Shown piece by piece: positions 11,901-25,400 of a stretch of DNA of 64,000 bases. Position numbers and translations under genes: made by a program. The stretch's first letter is position 1, and the number at the start of each line of letters is the position of its first letter. The DNA is from Lutjanus erythropterus (Eukaryota; Chordata; Actinopteri; Lutjaniformes; Lutjanidae). The DNA is taken from the NCBI GenBank assembly GCA_020091685.1, contig CM034610.1, positions 31,139,134 to 31,203,133 of the forward strand, read 5' to 3'. Under the pieces are notes generated by a model, which made no database searches, was not told the DNA's origin, and saw only the letters and a list, made by a program, of their open reading frames with translations.

Positions 11901-14900
11901 GTAAAGAAAGTGTGAAAATATGAAGAGAAACAAGAGAATAAATGTGGAAACATAAAGAGAAATAAAATATGAAAGATAATTCTGAAGCATTTTCATTTAT
12001 TTTCTTGTTTATTTGTTGATTTACTCTGTATATATTTATTTCTAGATTTTTAAAACTATATTTTTATATTAACATTACTGTGCAGTAATTGACTGCTCAG
12101 CCTGGGCACTGAAAGCCTGCCCCACCCAGCTGATTGACAGCTTGGCTCTTCAGGAAACAGCAAACGCAATAGGGAAAATAATAAAAATAAATAAAAGACA
12201 TTATACTAAAAGAATACAAATAATTTTTAAAAATATATAGAAAAAATTTAGTGATTTATCTGTAATAAATAAATATTTTTATATATTTGGTACTCCCGGA
12301 TTTGTTTCAAAATAAGATTCAGACAGATGGTCTCTGTCTTGTTTAGATTTATAAATCACGAATGGTCGTATTCGTGTGCAGTAAAAATGTGTCAAGATCA
12401 GCCCATCGTTTTTCTCTTTATAACAGAAATACCTGTAGAAAACACAGCCAATGATTATCTCACAACTAAAGAGATCGTGGTTTATTATAACCCCTCTGTT
12501 TACCTCACTCAGCTCCAACCCACACATCAGACTATAGCACCTGAGCATATTTGCATGGAAGTTGCTGTTTCTTGAAAATACAGATTAGATCTTGAGCAAA
12601 GTTAGTCTCCTTGAAATCACCTCACGATTTGCATGACAACTGTGTTGCAAAGAACTGACATGAAGACTTCAGTAATTTTCCTTAATTTCACATGGATTAC
12701 TGTGTATGTGAGAAGAAGTAAGTCCAAGTGACTTCTCTGTATGAGTTTAGGAAGCTAAAACCTAACAGCCACTAGAAAACATCTGCAGAAAACTGTACTT
12801 GTGCAACAGAAACTGAGACAAATGGGATGCCATGGTTAGATCCTTGGTTGTAAAACACCTAGTTCCGTCAAACTCCATGGATACAAACACACCTCTGTGA
12901 TTATGGGTGTGATTTCCCACTAATAATGTGTACAGTTTACTTTGCATGTACAAAGTAACTGATAGGTCTACACGTTTCCCTGCTTCAGCTAACATATGAC
13001 TTTATTTATTCTTACAGAGTCATTATACGCGAGCCCAAGCCAACAGCCCCCGCCCCATCATGACCTCATCAGGCCCCAACCCAAAAGGTTCCCAGGGGAC
13101 GCTGGCCTCCCAGCAGCAGAGCCAATCACAGCAAAGCCAGCAACCAGCCAGCCAATCACACAACTCGCCCGGCGGCAGCGGGCGGGAGCAGAGAGAGCAG
13201 CGCAGCTCTCGCTCCTCCAGGAGGAAAGGATCGGATAGCAGTGTTCCAGAGGAGGACAAAGACAGGAGAGAAGAGATCACAGGCAGAGGTGAGGACAGTT
13301 GTCAGCAAACACTCACTCAGATGTCACATCTAAGGTCTGTAGTCTGTAAGGCTGTAAGGCTGCAGTTTTAGTGAGTTCTGCAATCGGAACAATAATAAAA
13401 ACATTTACAATATTAGCCTCATGTCTATATTCATTGTGGTTCCTCAAAAAAAAACCCACAAACCTGTCTACATCAAAAAAGGAATAAGAAACTGTTTTTA
13501 TTCACTTTCTTCTGATTTTGTGTTTGTTTGTTTATTTACATACATAGAGCGTTTAAAAAGACACACACTATATAATAATAGCTAGGGAATGTGACACAGA
13601 ATTGCCCATGAACCCTCCAGGAGCTTGCAAAGTATCATTCTCCAGATAGCATATTAAAGTAAGTAATACCCTGTTGTGTGCTGTGAATTATACATGGTTT
13701 CGGTATATCAATAAAATTAAATAGTAAAATCTGAGACATAGTTTAGGGTGATACTTGGCAATATGTGTTCCAAAAGAATCCCTTTTTCCCAAAAGTAGAA
13801 AAATGAGAGTTTCCATAAGACAAGTAAAATAAATGTGAGAATTGACATAAGCACTAGCATAAGAAAAGAAAAAACATGTTAGTAGACTCTGTAGACTTGT
13901 ATGACCAAACAAAGTATTGTTTGGATCCAGCTTATATAGGCAGTCCATATGTGAAATATTTACAAATATTTAAAATATTTATTAGAAGAACTGACTTCAG
14001 GGCTCTTTTACATTGCTGTGGAGACAGATTCACAAAATTTAGAGGCTAAAAACCTTTGATACAATGTGCTTAACTGAGATTGTGAAGTATGGGAATGAGG
14101 GATCTAAGAAGACAAAAGCTACATGTGGAATAATTATGAAACTGATATTTATATGAAAATATGTCATGAAATAGGGGATCTTTTTAAAGATCTATGAGCA
14201 AATAAACTGATCTGGAGATGATGTGTTTTTCAACTGACAAGATTGTGACAGGATTAATTAACTGATTCATCATTTATTTAAATAATGAAAGTTAAAACTC
14301 TGATTTCAGCCTCTTAAATGTGAATAAATGGGAGTTGTGCAGAAAACAAGATATTTGAGGATGTCATCTTGAACTTTGATCAACATTTTTCACCATTTTC
14401 TGATATTTCACTGATAAAACGATTAATTGATCATTATTGTCTCAATTAATTAATTAGTTGATGATGAAAATAATTGTTAACTGAAGCCCCAAAAACACAA
14501 TATTAGGCTAAACAATTCACCATATTTTATGTTGATGTAAAACTAACTTTTACTTAACTATCTAACTACTTACTTAAAACTTAAACCCTGAGTGTAAAGA
14601 CACATTGCAAACAATTTAAAAAATACAGTGGGATATGTCAGGAAAAACACCTCAGTAGACACACACTTAGAGAGGGGTGTTCCTTTGACCTCAGAGAGGA
14701 GGTACAGAGATTCTCTTACAGAGAGTACAATAACTATAAAACAGCCAAGTTTCTTTTTGGCCTTGTGTGAGTTAAGTTTATGTGAACTTAAAGCAGTAAT
14801 TTGAAGATGTTACAGATGATATAATCTGCTGCCATCAACATTTTGACTAGCCAGAGTAAAGGTAATTAAACATGTGCTTAATTATCTTAACTGACTTGTT

Positions 14901-16434
14901 GGTTTCCTTTTCATTTGTCCAGACTCCAAGTCAAAGGCCAAGCAGGCGGTGAACAAACGCAGGAAGGGCGAGGAAGACGAGAAGAAGGCAGGTCTAAAGA
15001 GGCTGAAGACTGACATGACCTCCGACCTGTCGGAGAGCAGCGACTCAGAAAACCCACACAACAAGAGGACCGCCCACTCTTCATGCTCCTCCTCCTCTTC
15101 ATCGTCGTCATCGTCGTCGTCCTCCTCCTCTTCCTCCTCCTCAGAGCCCAACTCTGAGAACGAGCTAAAGACTCGCAGCAGTGATGTGAAACCGAGTGGC
15201 GTGTCCAAAAAGGAAGACGACGAGAAGCCAGGCCCCAAAGTGAACGATTCCTCGTCTATCATTGGCCGCCTGTCCCCGTGGGTGGAGCTTCAAGCAACAG
15301 AGGACAGCAAGAAGGGCGTGGTTAAGGAAACAAGCAAAATGATAACGAAGGAGGAGGAGGAATTGGTTGCAGTAACGCAGATTACCCAGTCTCCGCGGCA
15401 ACAGACACCTCTGATGTCTGACAGCGTCCAGGAGAGCAGCAAGAACACTGTGAAAGGTACAGTCCTCTGACACATGACAAATGTCACATGATCATCATCA
15501 GTCAGTTTGGCGTCCTAACAGTATCATGTTTTCTTTTAGCGTCATCGCGGTCCCAGACGCCGTCGTTGTCCCACCTCCACAGCGGCGGTGTGATAGACAT
15601 CACGGACGACGCCCAGGCAACGGTGCACCAAGAGAGTTCCGAGGCGGTGTCGGCCCTGCTCGCCTCCCAGAAGGCTGAGTCCACGTCCCTCTCACCTTAC
15701 CTCCCCCTCAATCCCTCCCCTGTCTCCTCACCTCCCGTCCCTCCATCTCCCTCTCCATCAGAAGGAGGCCGCAGGACGGATATTGAACCTCCCATGCAGC
15801 AGCAGCAGCAGCAGCAACAGCAAAGCATTATGGGAGGTGGTATGACAGCCAGAAGCTTAAGCAGCAAGATAGAGTTTGCTCCCTCTGAGGTCATCAGGTG
15901 AGAACAGAAGGATTCACATTGTATTCAAGTGTCTGTCTTAAAGTTCTCCAGATGTGATATCTGCAACAGCCTCATCCAGTTGTCCTTTAAATGGAAAGTT
16001 CACCCCAAAATCAAAAGTACATATCTTTCCCCTGGCGTGTAGTGCTTATTATCCATCTAGATAGATCTGGTGTGGGTTGCAGAGTTTTGGAGATAGCGAC
16101 CACAGAGATTTCTGCCTTCTTTCCAGTGAAGTGGGACTAAATGGCAGTCAGCTTGTGGTGCTCAACAAAACTAAAAATCATGACCCAGTTACTCAAGATC
16201 TTGTTGTGAGCAGTTTCATGTAGGAACTAGTTTCTTTCTATTAGAATAAAAGAGATTATAAGTAGTTCCTGTAGATTTGACTGCAGAAAGAAAATAGTTC
16301 CTGTATAGCAGAAATAAAGTTTTCCTTTTGTTATATCAAGGCTACACAATCAGTAGTAATAAGTGAAAATTTGTCTTAAAAGTGAGATCATGATTGTTTC
16401 CATTTTTCTTAAACACTATGATTTGACACACTAG

Positions 16435-16465
<31 letters not shown>

Positions 16466-19400
16466 TTCAATTAGGGCTGCAACTAATATTAATTTGGTGA
16501 TTACTTTCTTCATTAATTGATAAGTTGTCTGAAAATGATGAAAAATGTCAATCAGTGTCAAGCCCAAGTGTTGTCCTCAATTGTCTTGTTTTGTCCACAA
16601 CCCAAAGATATTCAGAGAAGCTAAAAAACAATTTAAGCATTTAAGTAGCTAGAATCAGAGAATGTTGACTTTTTTCTTAAAGATTACTCAATTGATTGAT
16701 TATCAAAATAGTTGACGATTAATTTAATAATCGGTTAATCTTTTCAGCTCTATATTTATTTCATCAAACAAGGCAATAACAGACGAGAAATGAAATGATA
16801 CAATCTTTCTTAATTTATCTAAATAGAAAACTACAGATCATTTTGACCACACATGAGTAAACTAATCCTTTTCCTTGTTTTTGTTTCCAGGCCTGTCACA
16901 TCGATGGCTGAGAGCGTGGTGCTGGTGGAGAAGGAGAAAACAGTCCTTCCTCATCATCTTCTTCATCATCATCAACAGCAGCAGCAGCAGCATCATCAGC
17001 AGCAGCACTCACAACAGCAGCAACACTACGCATCTATCCACCCCGGCATTAAGAGCCCGTCTCTGTCTGAGGAGACGAGAAAACACCCACAGCAACAAGC
17101 ACCCCCCCACAAGATGAACACAGTCCTCCCCCCTGACTTGGCCAAATCCAAACTGAGCCCCAATCCCGCTCAGCTTGACCCCCTCAAACCCAAACTGCAG
17201 CACCCCAACAACTCCCAATGCCACCCCTACCCCAACACAAACCCAGCTGACCTTCTCAAGGCTAAGCCCCACCCGGGCCTGCTGGACATCTCCAAACCTA
17301 AACCCAACACCTCCCCAGAGGTCTCTAAACATAAAATACCGAGGTACTCAGATACCTCGCCGCCTCCGACAGGTCGTTTGTCTGCTAAAATAGAAATAGC
17401 AGAACCTCCGCGCTCTGGTTTCAAGCCGGTGCCGGCGCGGTCGGAGGGGGGCGGAGTCAACACGAGCAGCAGCAGCAGCACCAAGAGCCCCCTGATCATC
17501 GACAAGAACGAGACCTTCACTGTTTACAGGGACCCAGCACTGGTCCGCTCCGACGCAGAGAACTCCGTCTCCGCCACTGTCTCCTCCAACCACGTGGCAG
17601 CCTATCTCCACCCCCACCTGCACACCCTGCACTCCCCCTCCCCTCACTCCCCCTGTCTCACCCCCGCGTCACACCCCGCCTCCCACCTTCTCGCTCCCCC
17701 TCACACCTCTGCCCTACCTCACCCTCACCTTTTACCCCCTGGGGTGCTGCCGGCCATGCCTCCCCCAGCAGCATCTCTCCTCGGGGGCCACCCTCGCCTC
17801 GACTCCCCTGGTGGGCTGGGCCACCTTGCCCTGCCTCACCCGGCAGCCACACACCAGCCGCAGTTCCTGCAGGTCAGACCCCACACACACACACACCATT
17901 TAGGACAAAGACTGTTGGTTAAAATCCAGCTGAGGGAAATGTTGTCTCAATTTATCTCATTTACAGCATTCTCTCAGAAAGTAAATTAACTAAAAATGTG
18001 CCTTTTTTTCAGGGTCAGGGCCCCCCTCCACCTCCTCTACTAGCCCAGGCTCACAGTGGGGCAGCAGGGCTGGGCCTGTACCCCATCCTCTGGCAGTACC
18101 CCAATGGAACACCAACCTCCTACCCCCCTGGGCTCAACCTGCCCCCGACAGCTAAATGGGTCCACCCTGAAAACCCTGTCACCGTGAATTCCGAGGCCTC
18201 TCTCAGGAGGGTAGGTGTACATTGTACATACTGGCCCGTTTTTCTTTGCACTTTGGAGGAATTTTGTGATTTTGTGGAAATGTTTACTGTACTGTAATGC
18301 AGCTGCTTTAAAACAGGAGAAGACAGCACTTATGTATGGATGTCCATTTCTGCCACTGAAAGAAAAAACCTCCTCATGGTACGTCATAATTATGAGATTA
18401 AAAAAAGTCCATATTATGAGATATCTCATAATTTTGTCTCATAATTATGACTTACTTATGGTTTTTCTCTCAGTGGTGGAAATGGGCTTACACACTCATG
18501 CCATATCTAGTCATAGATCTAGTCATCTAGTCATATTAATATAGTCATCTAGTCATATTGATATATATGAATGATTTACCCAGGGTTTGTAATAATGTCC
18601 TGCCTCTTTTATTTGCTGACACGTCTTATTGCTTCACATGAAAATTTTGGCACACTGATTCAAGAAGCAAATGAAGAAATGTCATCAATCTCTAAATGGT
18701 TTCAGATGAACAAACTCTCTCTCAATATAAATAAATCTAATTTTATAATATTCTGTAATAAAAATAAAAAGTATTCAAAAGAAGAAGCCAAATTATTTAT
18801 AGACAATATTGGAATTACTCAGGTTCCTCATATTAAATTCCTTGGTGTCATAGTAGACGAAAAATTAACATGGAAATACCATATTGAATTTGTCTGTAAA
18901 AAGACTATGAAGTCAATTGGAATTTTGAGTAGAGTTCGTGCATTGATAAATCATTCTTGTATTCTAACTTTTTATTACAGCTTAATTTATCCTTATATTA
19001 TGTACTGTAACACCGTGTGGGCTGCCACAGGTCCCACTTTTCTCAATATGATTTTGTCAGTTCAAAAGAAGTTTTTGAGAATGATGAGTTTTGCTAAAAA
19101 ATCTGATTCATCTGCTCCTTTTTTCATAAAATACAAACTGCTATCAATTTTTAATGTAAACATATACCAGACTTGTGTGTTCATGTACAAATATGTACAC
19201 CTAACTCATCAATTGCCGAGCACTTTTCTGAATTTTTTTAAGTTTTCATCAGACATTCATTCCCATTATACAAGACACTCAAAAGACTTCCATCTTCCAT
19301 ATTGCCGGACTTCCCTGAACCAATACACATTGAAATACAGAGGACCATCTCTTTGGAATAATTTACCTATATCTCTACAATCAATTTCTACATTATCTTT

Positions 19401-22400
19401 GTTCAAAAAACATTTGAAAAAGTTTTTAATGAGCAAATAGCAGTTTTAATAAGCTTTTTTTTTTTTCCTTTTTTGTTGTTTTGTTTTTATGTTTGTTTTT
19501 TTGTTAATGCATCGCACCCTGTATGCTTTCACTTCTGTATATCAGTTTTATATCTATTTAGTCTTGACATCTTGAAGCCTTTTTGGCTTCCAACCTCTCC
19601 TGCACAATGTTTTAATCTTTTGTTATTTTTTTTGTCTTTGTATATATATATAATGTGCAAATAAACTAAACTAAACTAAACTAAACTATTACCCAGCCCT
19701 AACTTGCACCAAAACACTACAGGCCCCTGGAAAAAATATATATATATATTTGATTTTTGAATTGAATTGTCCTTTTAAAAAAATCATCTTAACACTGGAT
19801 GGAGATTTAACACTGGAGGACACTCTCTGGAGTCAAAGAGTCAAAGAATCTGTGGAGTCAGAATTTTTAAAGAAACCAAGTCATCATCATTGGCCAGTCA
19901 TGTTTATAAAGGAATTTGACTGCAGTCAAAGAAGAGTGTTTAGGAAGATACAAAATGGATACAATGTTACAAACAAAAATAGACAACATATGTATTAAAT
20001 TAACTTGCATATGAATGTAGTGCTGTGTTCCAGTCAATGTTGCAGATCAGAATTTGTCAGACAAACAAAAAAACATGGCTGACGGTGACGAACAGATGCC
20101 ACAGGAACTCCTGCCTTTGGTGTTAATGAAAACAAATAACATAAATACATGTTGCTTACTTACTGTATTTCCATCACCCAAAAAACAGTAAATGTTGTAT
20201 AGTTCATATTGTTTACACATTTTTTGGGACATTATTTAAGATTTTCTACTATTTTTGTGCAGAGAAATTGACTTTCAGGGACTATTTACCATGAACAGCT
20301 ATCTAATAACATTAGTGACATATTTTGATATCAAGTTAGATGCAAAACACATTTTGCTATATGATAGAATGTATTATATTAAATTAAATATAGCCTTTTA
20401 GTTGAAGGTTGCCATTGCTCTGTGACAGGCGGCTGCTTCTTCATGATGTTTTTGTAGATAGATTTGCCTGGAGTTTACAAGTTGAGCAGCATGGCATTGC
20501 ACTTTTTGAAACAGAAAGTTTGAAATTTTCTAAGTTCAGAGCTTTCTAGAAGGCGGTTTAGATCCTGAAGCTGTGAATGTGAAAATGTCCTCTTTTCATT
20601 TAAGTGACTGTGGCTGCTGCCACTGTGTCCCAGGGGGTGTTCCATTACTCACTGTCTGTGGAGGACATTCAGGATTTGTCCTCACATGACATTATCACTA
20701 CTGTTTTCTCTCTATACTTCCATGTTCTCTTTTTTCCCATTAACTTGTTCTCTATTCTTTCTGCCTCAAAAAAGGGTAAAATATCACATTTATACTTTTG
20801 TAATCACTTTTTGTAATCAAACATCATAGAAGTAAAAAATGAATGCAATTAGTCCAAAAAAGAATTAAAAGGAGTTAGACAAATCTTATTTAATTGTTTA
20901 AAATGCTTTTAAAAAGGCCCTGGAGGAAATTGTCTGTCACACTAAAGGATGTTTCCGTCTTTTATATCAGTTGATGACTGTGTTGTTGTTGTTTCTACCT
21001 AAACTGTCATTAGCAGTTAGCAAGACATATTTGCATACTTGTCTATAATTATATAGATTTCCATAAGTTTTTAATGAATAATTTAGGGGTGTCACACTGA
21101 AGGACAACAAACCCTTTTTAAGAGGTTGATCAGTTTAAAATTTGAACAGTTCTGAGGGCTTCACACAGAGCTTCAGTAACGTTCTCTTGAAGGGGGTCCT
21201 TCAGGTAAATACATTTAAGATAGAGCTGTTCAGTGCTGCATTTGCATTTTTGTTGTACAGTGACATACCATCACTTTCTCTGTGTCTGTGGATTGTATGT
21301 TTTAAAATAATATTTTATTGATTTTGTGTTGATGTTGTGCAGAACACAGCCAGTCCGTGGCTGCACCAGGCTGCTGGTAGTGCTGGTGACGGTCTGGGTC
21401 TGCTAAGCCATGTTCCCGTTCGGCCAGCCAGCGCCGACCCACACCGCCCGCCTGTCAAGATCAACACACACACAAGCCCTCCACTTTCAAAGGCCAGCAT
21501 GGACATTCATAAAGAGTGAGTAGAAATATGAAAAAACAGTTCTCTCAGCACTATTTTCCAAATTATTTCACACATTCATACCAGTTGTCAGACAGAAAGA
21601 AACCAAGTACAAATACTATACTACTTAGAGTAGGTTTTTCAGGTATCTATACTTAAGTTGAGCATTTCTTTTTCTGACAACTTCTTTCTTTTACTCCTTT
21701 TAACACAAATATCTGTACATTCTACTTCTTACAGGCTTGTTACTTTAGTTTTAATGCAAGACAAAAAACAATGTAAAAGCCGTAACAAGATAAATCTGAC
21801 ATAATAAGACGAAAAAGATGTAACAAGACAAAAACGACTAAAAGATATAACGACAAAAACGAGATAGCGAGATGAAATCAACTAAAAGTCATAACAAGAC
21901 AAAAACAACGTAAAAGACGTAACAAGACAAAAAATGAGAAAATGAGACAAAGACAACTAAAAGACTTAAGAAGACAAAAACTGTAAAAGACGTATAAGAC
22001 AAAAACAGCGCAACACAACAAGACAAATAGAGATAAAAGATGTAACAAGACAGAGAGACAGACAGACAGAGAAGAAAGACTGGAAAAGGTGATGCGCAAT
22101 TAACTTTGCTACTCAGCTAGCTTTTACTTTTATACTTTGAGTACATTTCAGAGCCTGCAGTTTTTCACTATTACCTCAGTAAAAATTTTGAATCAGTACT
22201 TGCACTTTTACCAGTCTTTTTTACACAAATATCTGTACTTCTACTTGAGGAAAAAATCTGTGCTTTTGCGAGTCAGTGGGAACACAGGGTCGTTCATTTT
22301 GTCTTAAAGACAGCTAATATACACACAGCACAGGAGAAATATGGTGAGCCCTTTTCCTCATAAAGCTAGATGTTCACAGAGCCCACACAGACCAGCATGA

Positions 22401-25400
22401 CTTATCCCTGAGATGCAGACAGGCGATGCAGGTCAGTCAGATGAAGTGGCACTAATCCAGCATTAAAGCAGTTGAGACAGAACACTGTTCATTCAGCGGT
22501 CTGTGCTGTTCCTTATGTAATCACTGGTCATTATTTAAACACCACTGAATACCCATCCACCCCAACAAACAGCATCACAGAGGTAACATCACACATCACT
22601 CGTTTCTCGTTATGTCATGTTCATTCAAACCTGCTGAGCAGGCAGTAATACTGTGATACCCTGTAGATGACCCAAAGATCCACAGTAATCTCTCACACAC
22701 TTCAGCTTTATCAGTGATTCCTTGATGCTGATGCTCAGAGTTCTGTCTGGTCTTGTAATTTTGGGAAAGCGTTTTTATGGGATGTTGTGAAAATGAATTT
22801 CTAGTTTGTTACAAACATTTATAGAATGAGATGTTTTTAAGCATAGTGGGAAAGAAGAGCAAGAACAACATGGATGGAATAGCATTTTTAGAACAAACTA
22901 ATGTTTGTTTTCATCATCAATTAATCTATGAATCATTTACTCCATTCATGGTTTGGTTGTTTTGTCCAGTAATGTCAAAAAATGGTAAAAAAAAATATTG
23001 ATCGGTGTCTCGGAATGCTGTCACATTTGAGAAGCTAAAATTTGAGAATTTGGATGTTTTTTTTCCTTAAAAAAACTCAAAACCATTGATCAATTATCAA
23101 AATATTTAGTGATTTTATAGTTGACAACTAGTCGATTAATCAAACCATGGTTACAGCTCTGAGCAAATTACTTAGATCAGCTGTTGTTCCTGAGTTAGTT
23201 TGTTGACAGGGGGTAAAACCAAGTAAAAGGTAATGACTTGTTGAATGTGTGATTTGTGTGTGTGTGCAGAGATGTGGATAAGAAAGGCTTTGTTGACCCG
23301 ATAAGGACGCTAACACTGGCCCAGCTGAAACAGGAGCAGACAGACAGGAGTCGGACCCCCACAGGGAAAGATGTCCACCTGCACCGCCTCTACATGGACC
23401 CCCACAGCAAGGCTCGCCTGACCAATACACAGGTATACTACTACACTCTTATTAGTATTATTACCATCATGATTGTGCTTGTAAGTAGCAGTATTTGCTA
23501 GCACTAATAGTACTATTGTTTTACAAAACACTTTGAGCTATATAGAAAGTCTATTCTCATTCTTTTTATTCTATTCTTTCCCAGGATGCAGTTCAGGCAG
23601 CAGACCGTGCCAGTAAATACAAAGAGGAGAATCGGCAAATCCTGAAAGAGAGCATTGAGGTGGCTCCCTTCACCGCTAAGATCCAGCGCTCCAGTGACCC
23701 AGGGATGGACAGGGACCGAGACAGATGCAGAGACCCAGCCTTCCCTGTCCGGATACCAGCGCTCGCATCCCCGAGCCCCAAGGCCAGCCACACCCATCCC
23801 CACGTCATCCAATCAGAAAAGAGCAACTACTTCACCACGCTGTCCAACAGTGTAGTGAACGAGCCTCCCAGACTGTACCCCTCTAAGGAGCTCAGCTCGT
23901 ACTATGACAAGGTGTCCACCGGAGCTCCAGGGGTGGTGGCCAGTGCTGGGGCCGTGGTGCCAAGCCAGGGAGCTCTGCCTCTGGGCAGCTACAGCTCCAA
24001 AGGCTCCCTCTCCAAGCCCCCTCCCCTCATTAAGCACCAGCCAGAGGGCGGAGAGGGGTTAGCAGGGAAGATCACTGAGCAGCTCAGCCAGCAGGTGACT
24101 TTGGTCCAACAACAGCATCAGCACCACACAGGTATCGACAGGATAGAACGCCGCAGCCCCGCCATGTCTCCCTCCTCTTCCTCCACATCATCCTCTTTCT
24201 CCTCAGCCCCCAACCACCACCACCATCATCACCACCACCAACAGCAGCAGCAGCAACACCAGCTCAGGGCAATGCCATCTCTCCACCGAGCGCCCGTCTT
24301 CCATCCACCCACTCAGCACGCGTTGGAGCGCAAAGAGGCTGCCGAGCGGGAGAAGGAGAGGGAACGGGAGAGGGAGAGAGCTGGGTATGGTGGACGTCTG
24401 TCTCCACCCACTCTCACCCCCATCCAGCCAGTTAGCTTAGCAGTGGCTGGGAACAAAACATTAGCGGAGCAGCAGAAGCCCCCTACGCTGCTGCCAGAAC
24501 TCAGGGACGTCAAAGGTCATGGAAACACTGCCACTGTCACCTCTGTGGCCTCAGCTATCGGTGGGGAGATTATGACTCCATCTACAGACGGGTGGAGAGG
24601 TGGAGAGATGATTCAGGAAAGAGGACTCTTGAGGGGCAAGCCCCATGCCGCGATGGCATCAGTCATTGTGCGTCCATCGACGTCTATGAAGTACGACAGT
24701 CCTATTGGTGCTAACAAATCTGGTGCTATGATCCAGAAGGAGTTCCCCCAGGGGAGGTTCTACCCAGCTAAGCTTCAGGGGGACAGTATTAGAGAACCCG
24801 GAGCTGGCAGGGTCATCCAACCCAACTCCAACCTGGACGACATGATCCATTATAAAAACACTTCTATGCGTGGCATGCAGGGAACTATGGGAGCCAGTAC
24901 AGTAAACTCTGTGTGCAGGACTGCTGTGTCAGCAGGACAGACTAAAAGTGGGACATCTCTCCCTGAGCTGGCCTACTCGACCCATAAAACTGGTATTGGT
25001 GGCTGGTCGCTGAGCCACTCAGGAGCAGGAGAGCACCAGGAAGGGTTAGGCTCCCGCACCACATCTCCAGGGGGGTCTCTGCCTCCCCCGAGTCCAGCAG
25101 GGACACCCCAGCCCAGTCCAAGCCTAACCCCAACACCCAGCGCCATGTCTGGCTCCAGTCAGCCTTACTCCTCTTCCTTTGTCCACCTTAAGAAGCACAA
25201 AGCTGCCCTTGCTGCAGCCCAATCCAGAAACAATTCCTCCTCTGCTCCCACATCTGCCACAACTGGAAACTCCTCCCTGTCTGTGGATTCAGCTGACAAA
25301 ACTCCCGTCCACAGCTCACCCCCTCCACCCTCCTCCAGCCAGGCCTCGTCCTCCTCGGTTGACAGCGGTAGCAGCAGCTCAGCAAGCGGGAGCACGACGC

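Larger units (their letters stand above)
10039..13017 (+). other. jmjd1c intron with repeats
   Basis: It contains the fold-back repeat at 10138-10612, a CTCF-like motif at 10915-10933, and an AT-rich block at 11830-12290. In that block, A-rich sequence (AATAAAATGATAAAC and similar) faces T-rich sequence with a short GC-richer core at 12085-12160, so it may be an old repeat. No open frame resembles a protein. Confidence 0.7.
15898..16890 (+). other. jmjd1c intron with two repeats
   Basis: 15985-16320 is a dispersed repeat (contains TCTGCCTTCTTTCCAGTG and TCATGACCCAGTTACTCAAG) with relatives near 46500 and 53170. A TTTA microsatellite at 16434-16467 abuts a reverse-oriented GATTAATCGA-type repeat at 16473-16751. 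The ATG at 16853 is intronic and is not a gene start. Confidence 0.7.
18211..21342 (+). other. jmjd1c intron hosting a LINE
   Basis: Contents in order: an ATGAGA-type minisatellite fragment at 18374-18465, local TAGTCATC repeats at 18508-18560, a 5'-truncated LINE at 18564-19688, then about 1.6 kb of AT-rich sequence in which I see no further feature. Confidence 0.7.
21516..23269 (+). other. jmjd1c intron with minisatellite
   Basis: It holds a dispersed repeat split by a minisatellite (21596-22275), about 600 bp with no recognisable feature, and a reverse GATTAATCGA-type repeat at 22906-23161. Confidence 0.7.

Noticed and set aside
13060..13371. 103-codon ORF as an independent small gene
   Set aside because: It is exon 5 read from an internal Met and past its donor site.
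14882..15262. 126-codon acidic ORF on the minus strand
   Set aside because: Antisense of the exon 6 Ser run; Asp/Glu codons are just the complement of TCC/TCG repeats.
16853..16890. ATG at 16853 as a separate gene start
   Set aside because: It lies in intron sequence just before the acceptor at 16890; the frame coincides with exon 8 by chance.
17009..17647. Overlapping minus-strand ORFs in exon 8
   Set aside because: Low-complexity Gly/Val-rich shadows of a Pro/His-rich exon.
18571..18620. ATG at 18571 as the start of a functional 289-residue protein
   Set aside because: It is out of frame with YMNDLPR and creates a meaningless N-terminus; the ORF is a truncated LINE fragment.
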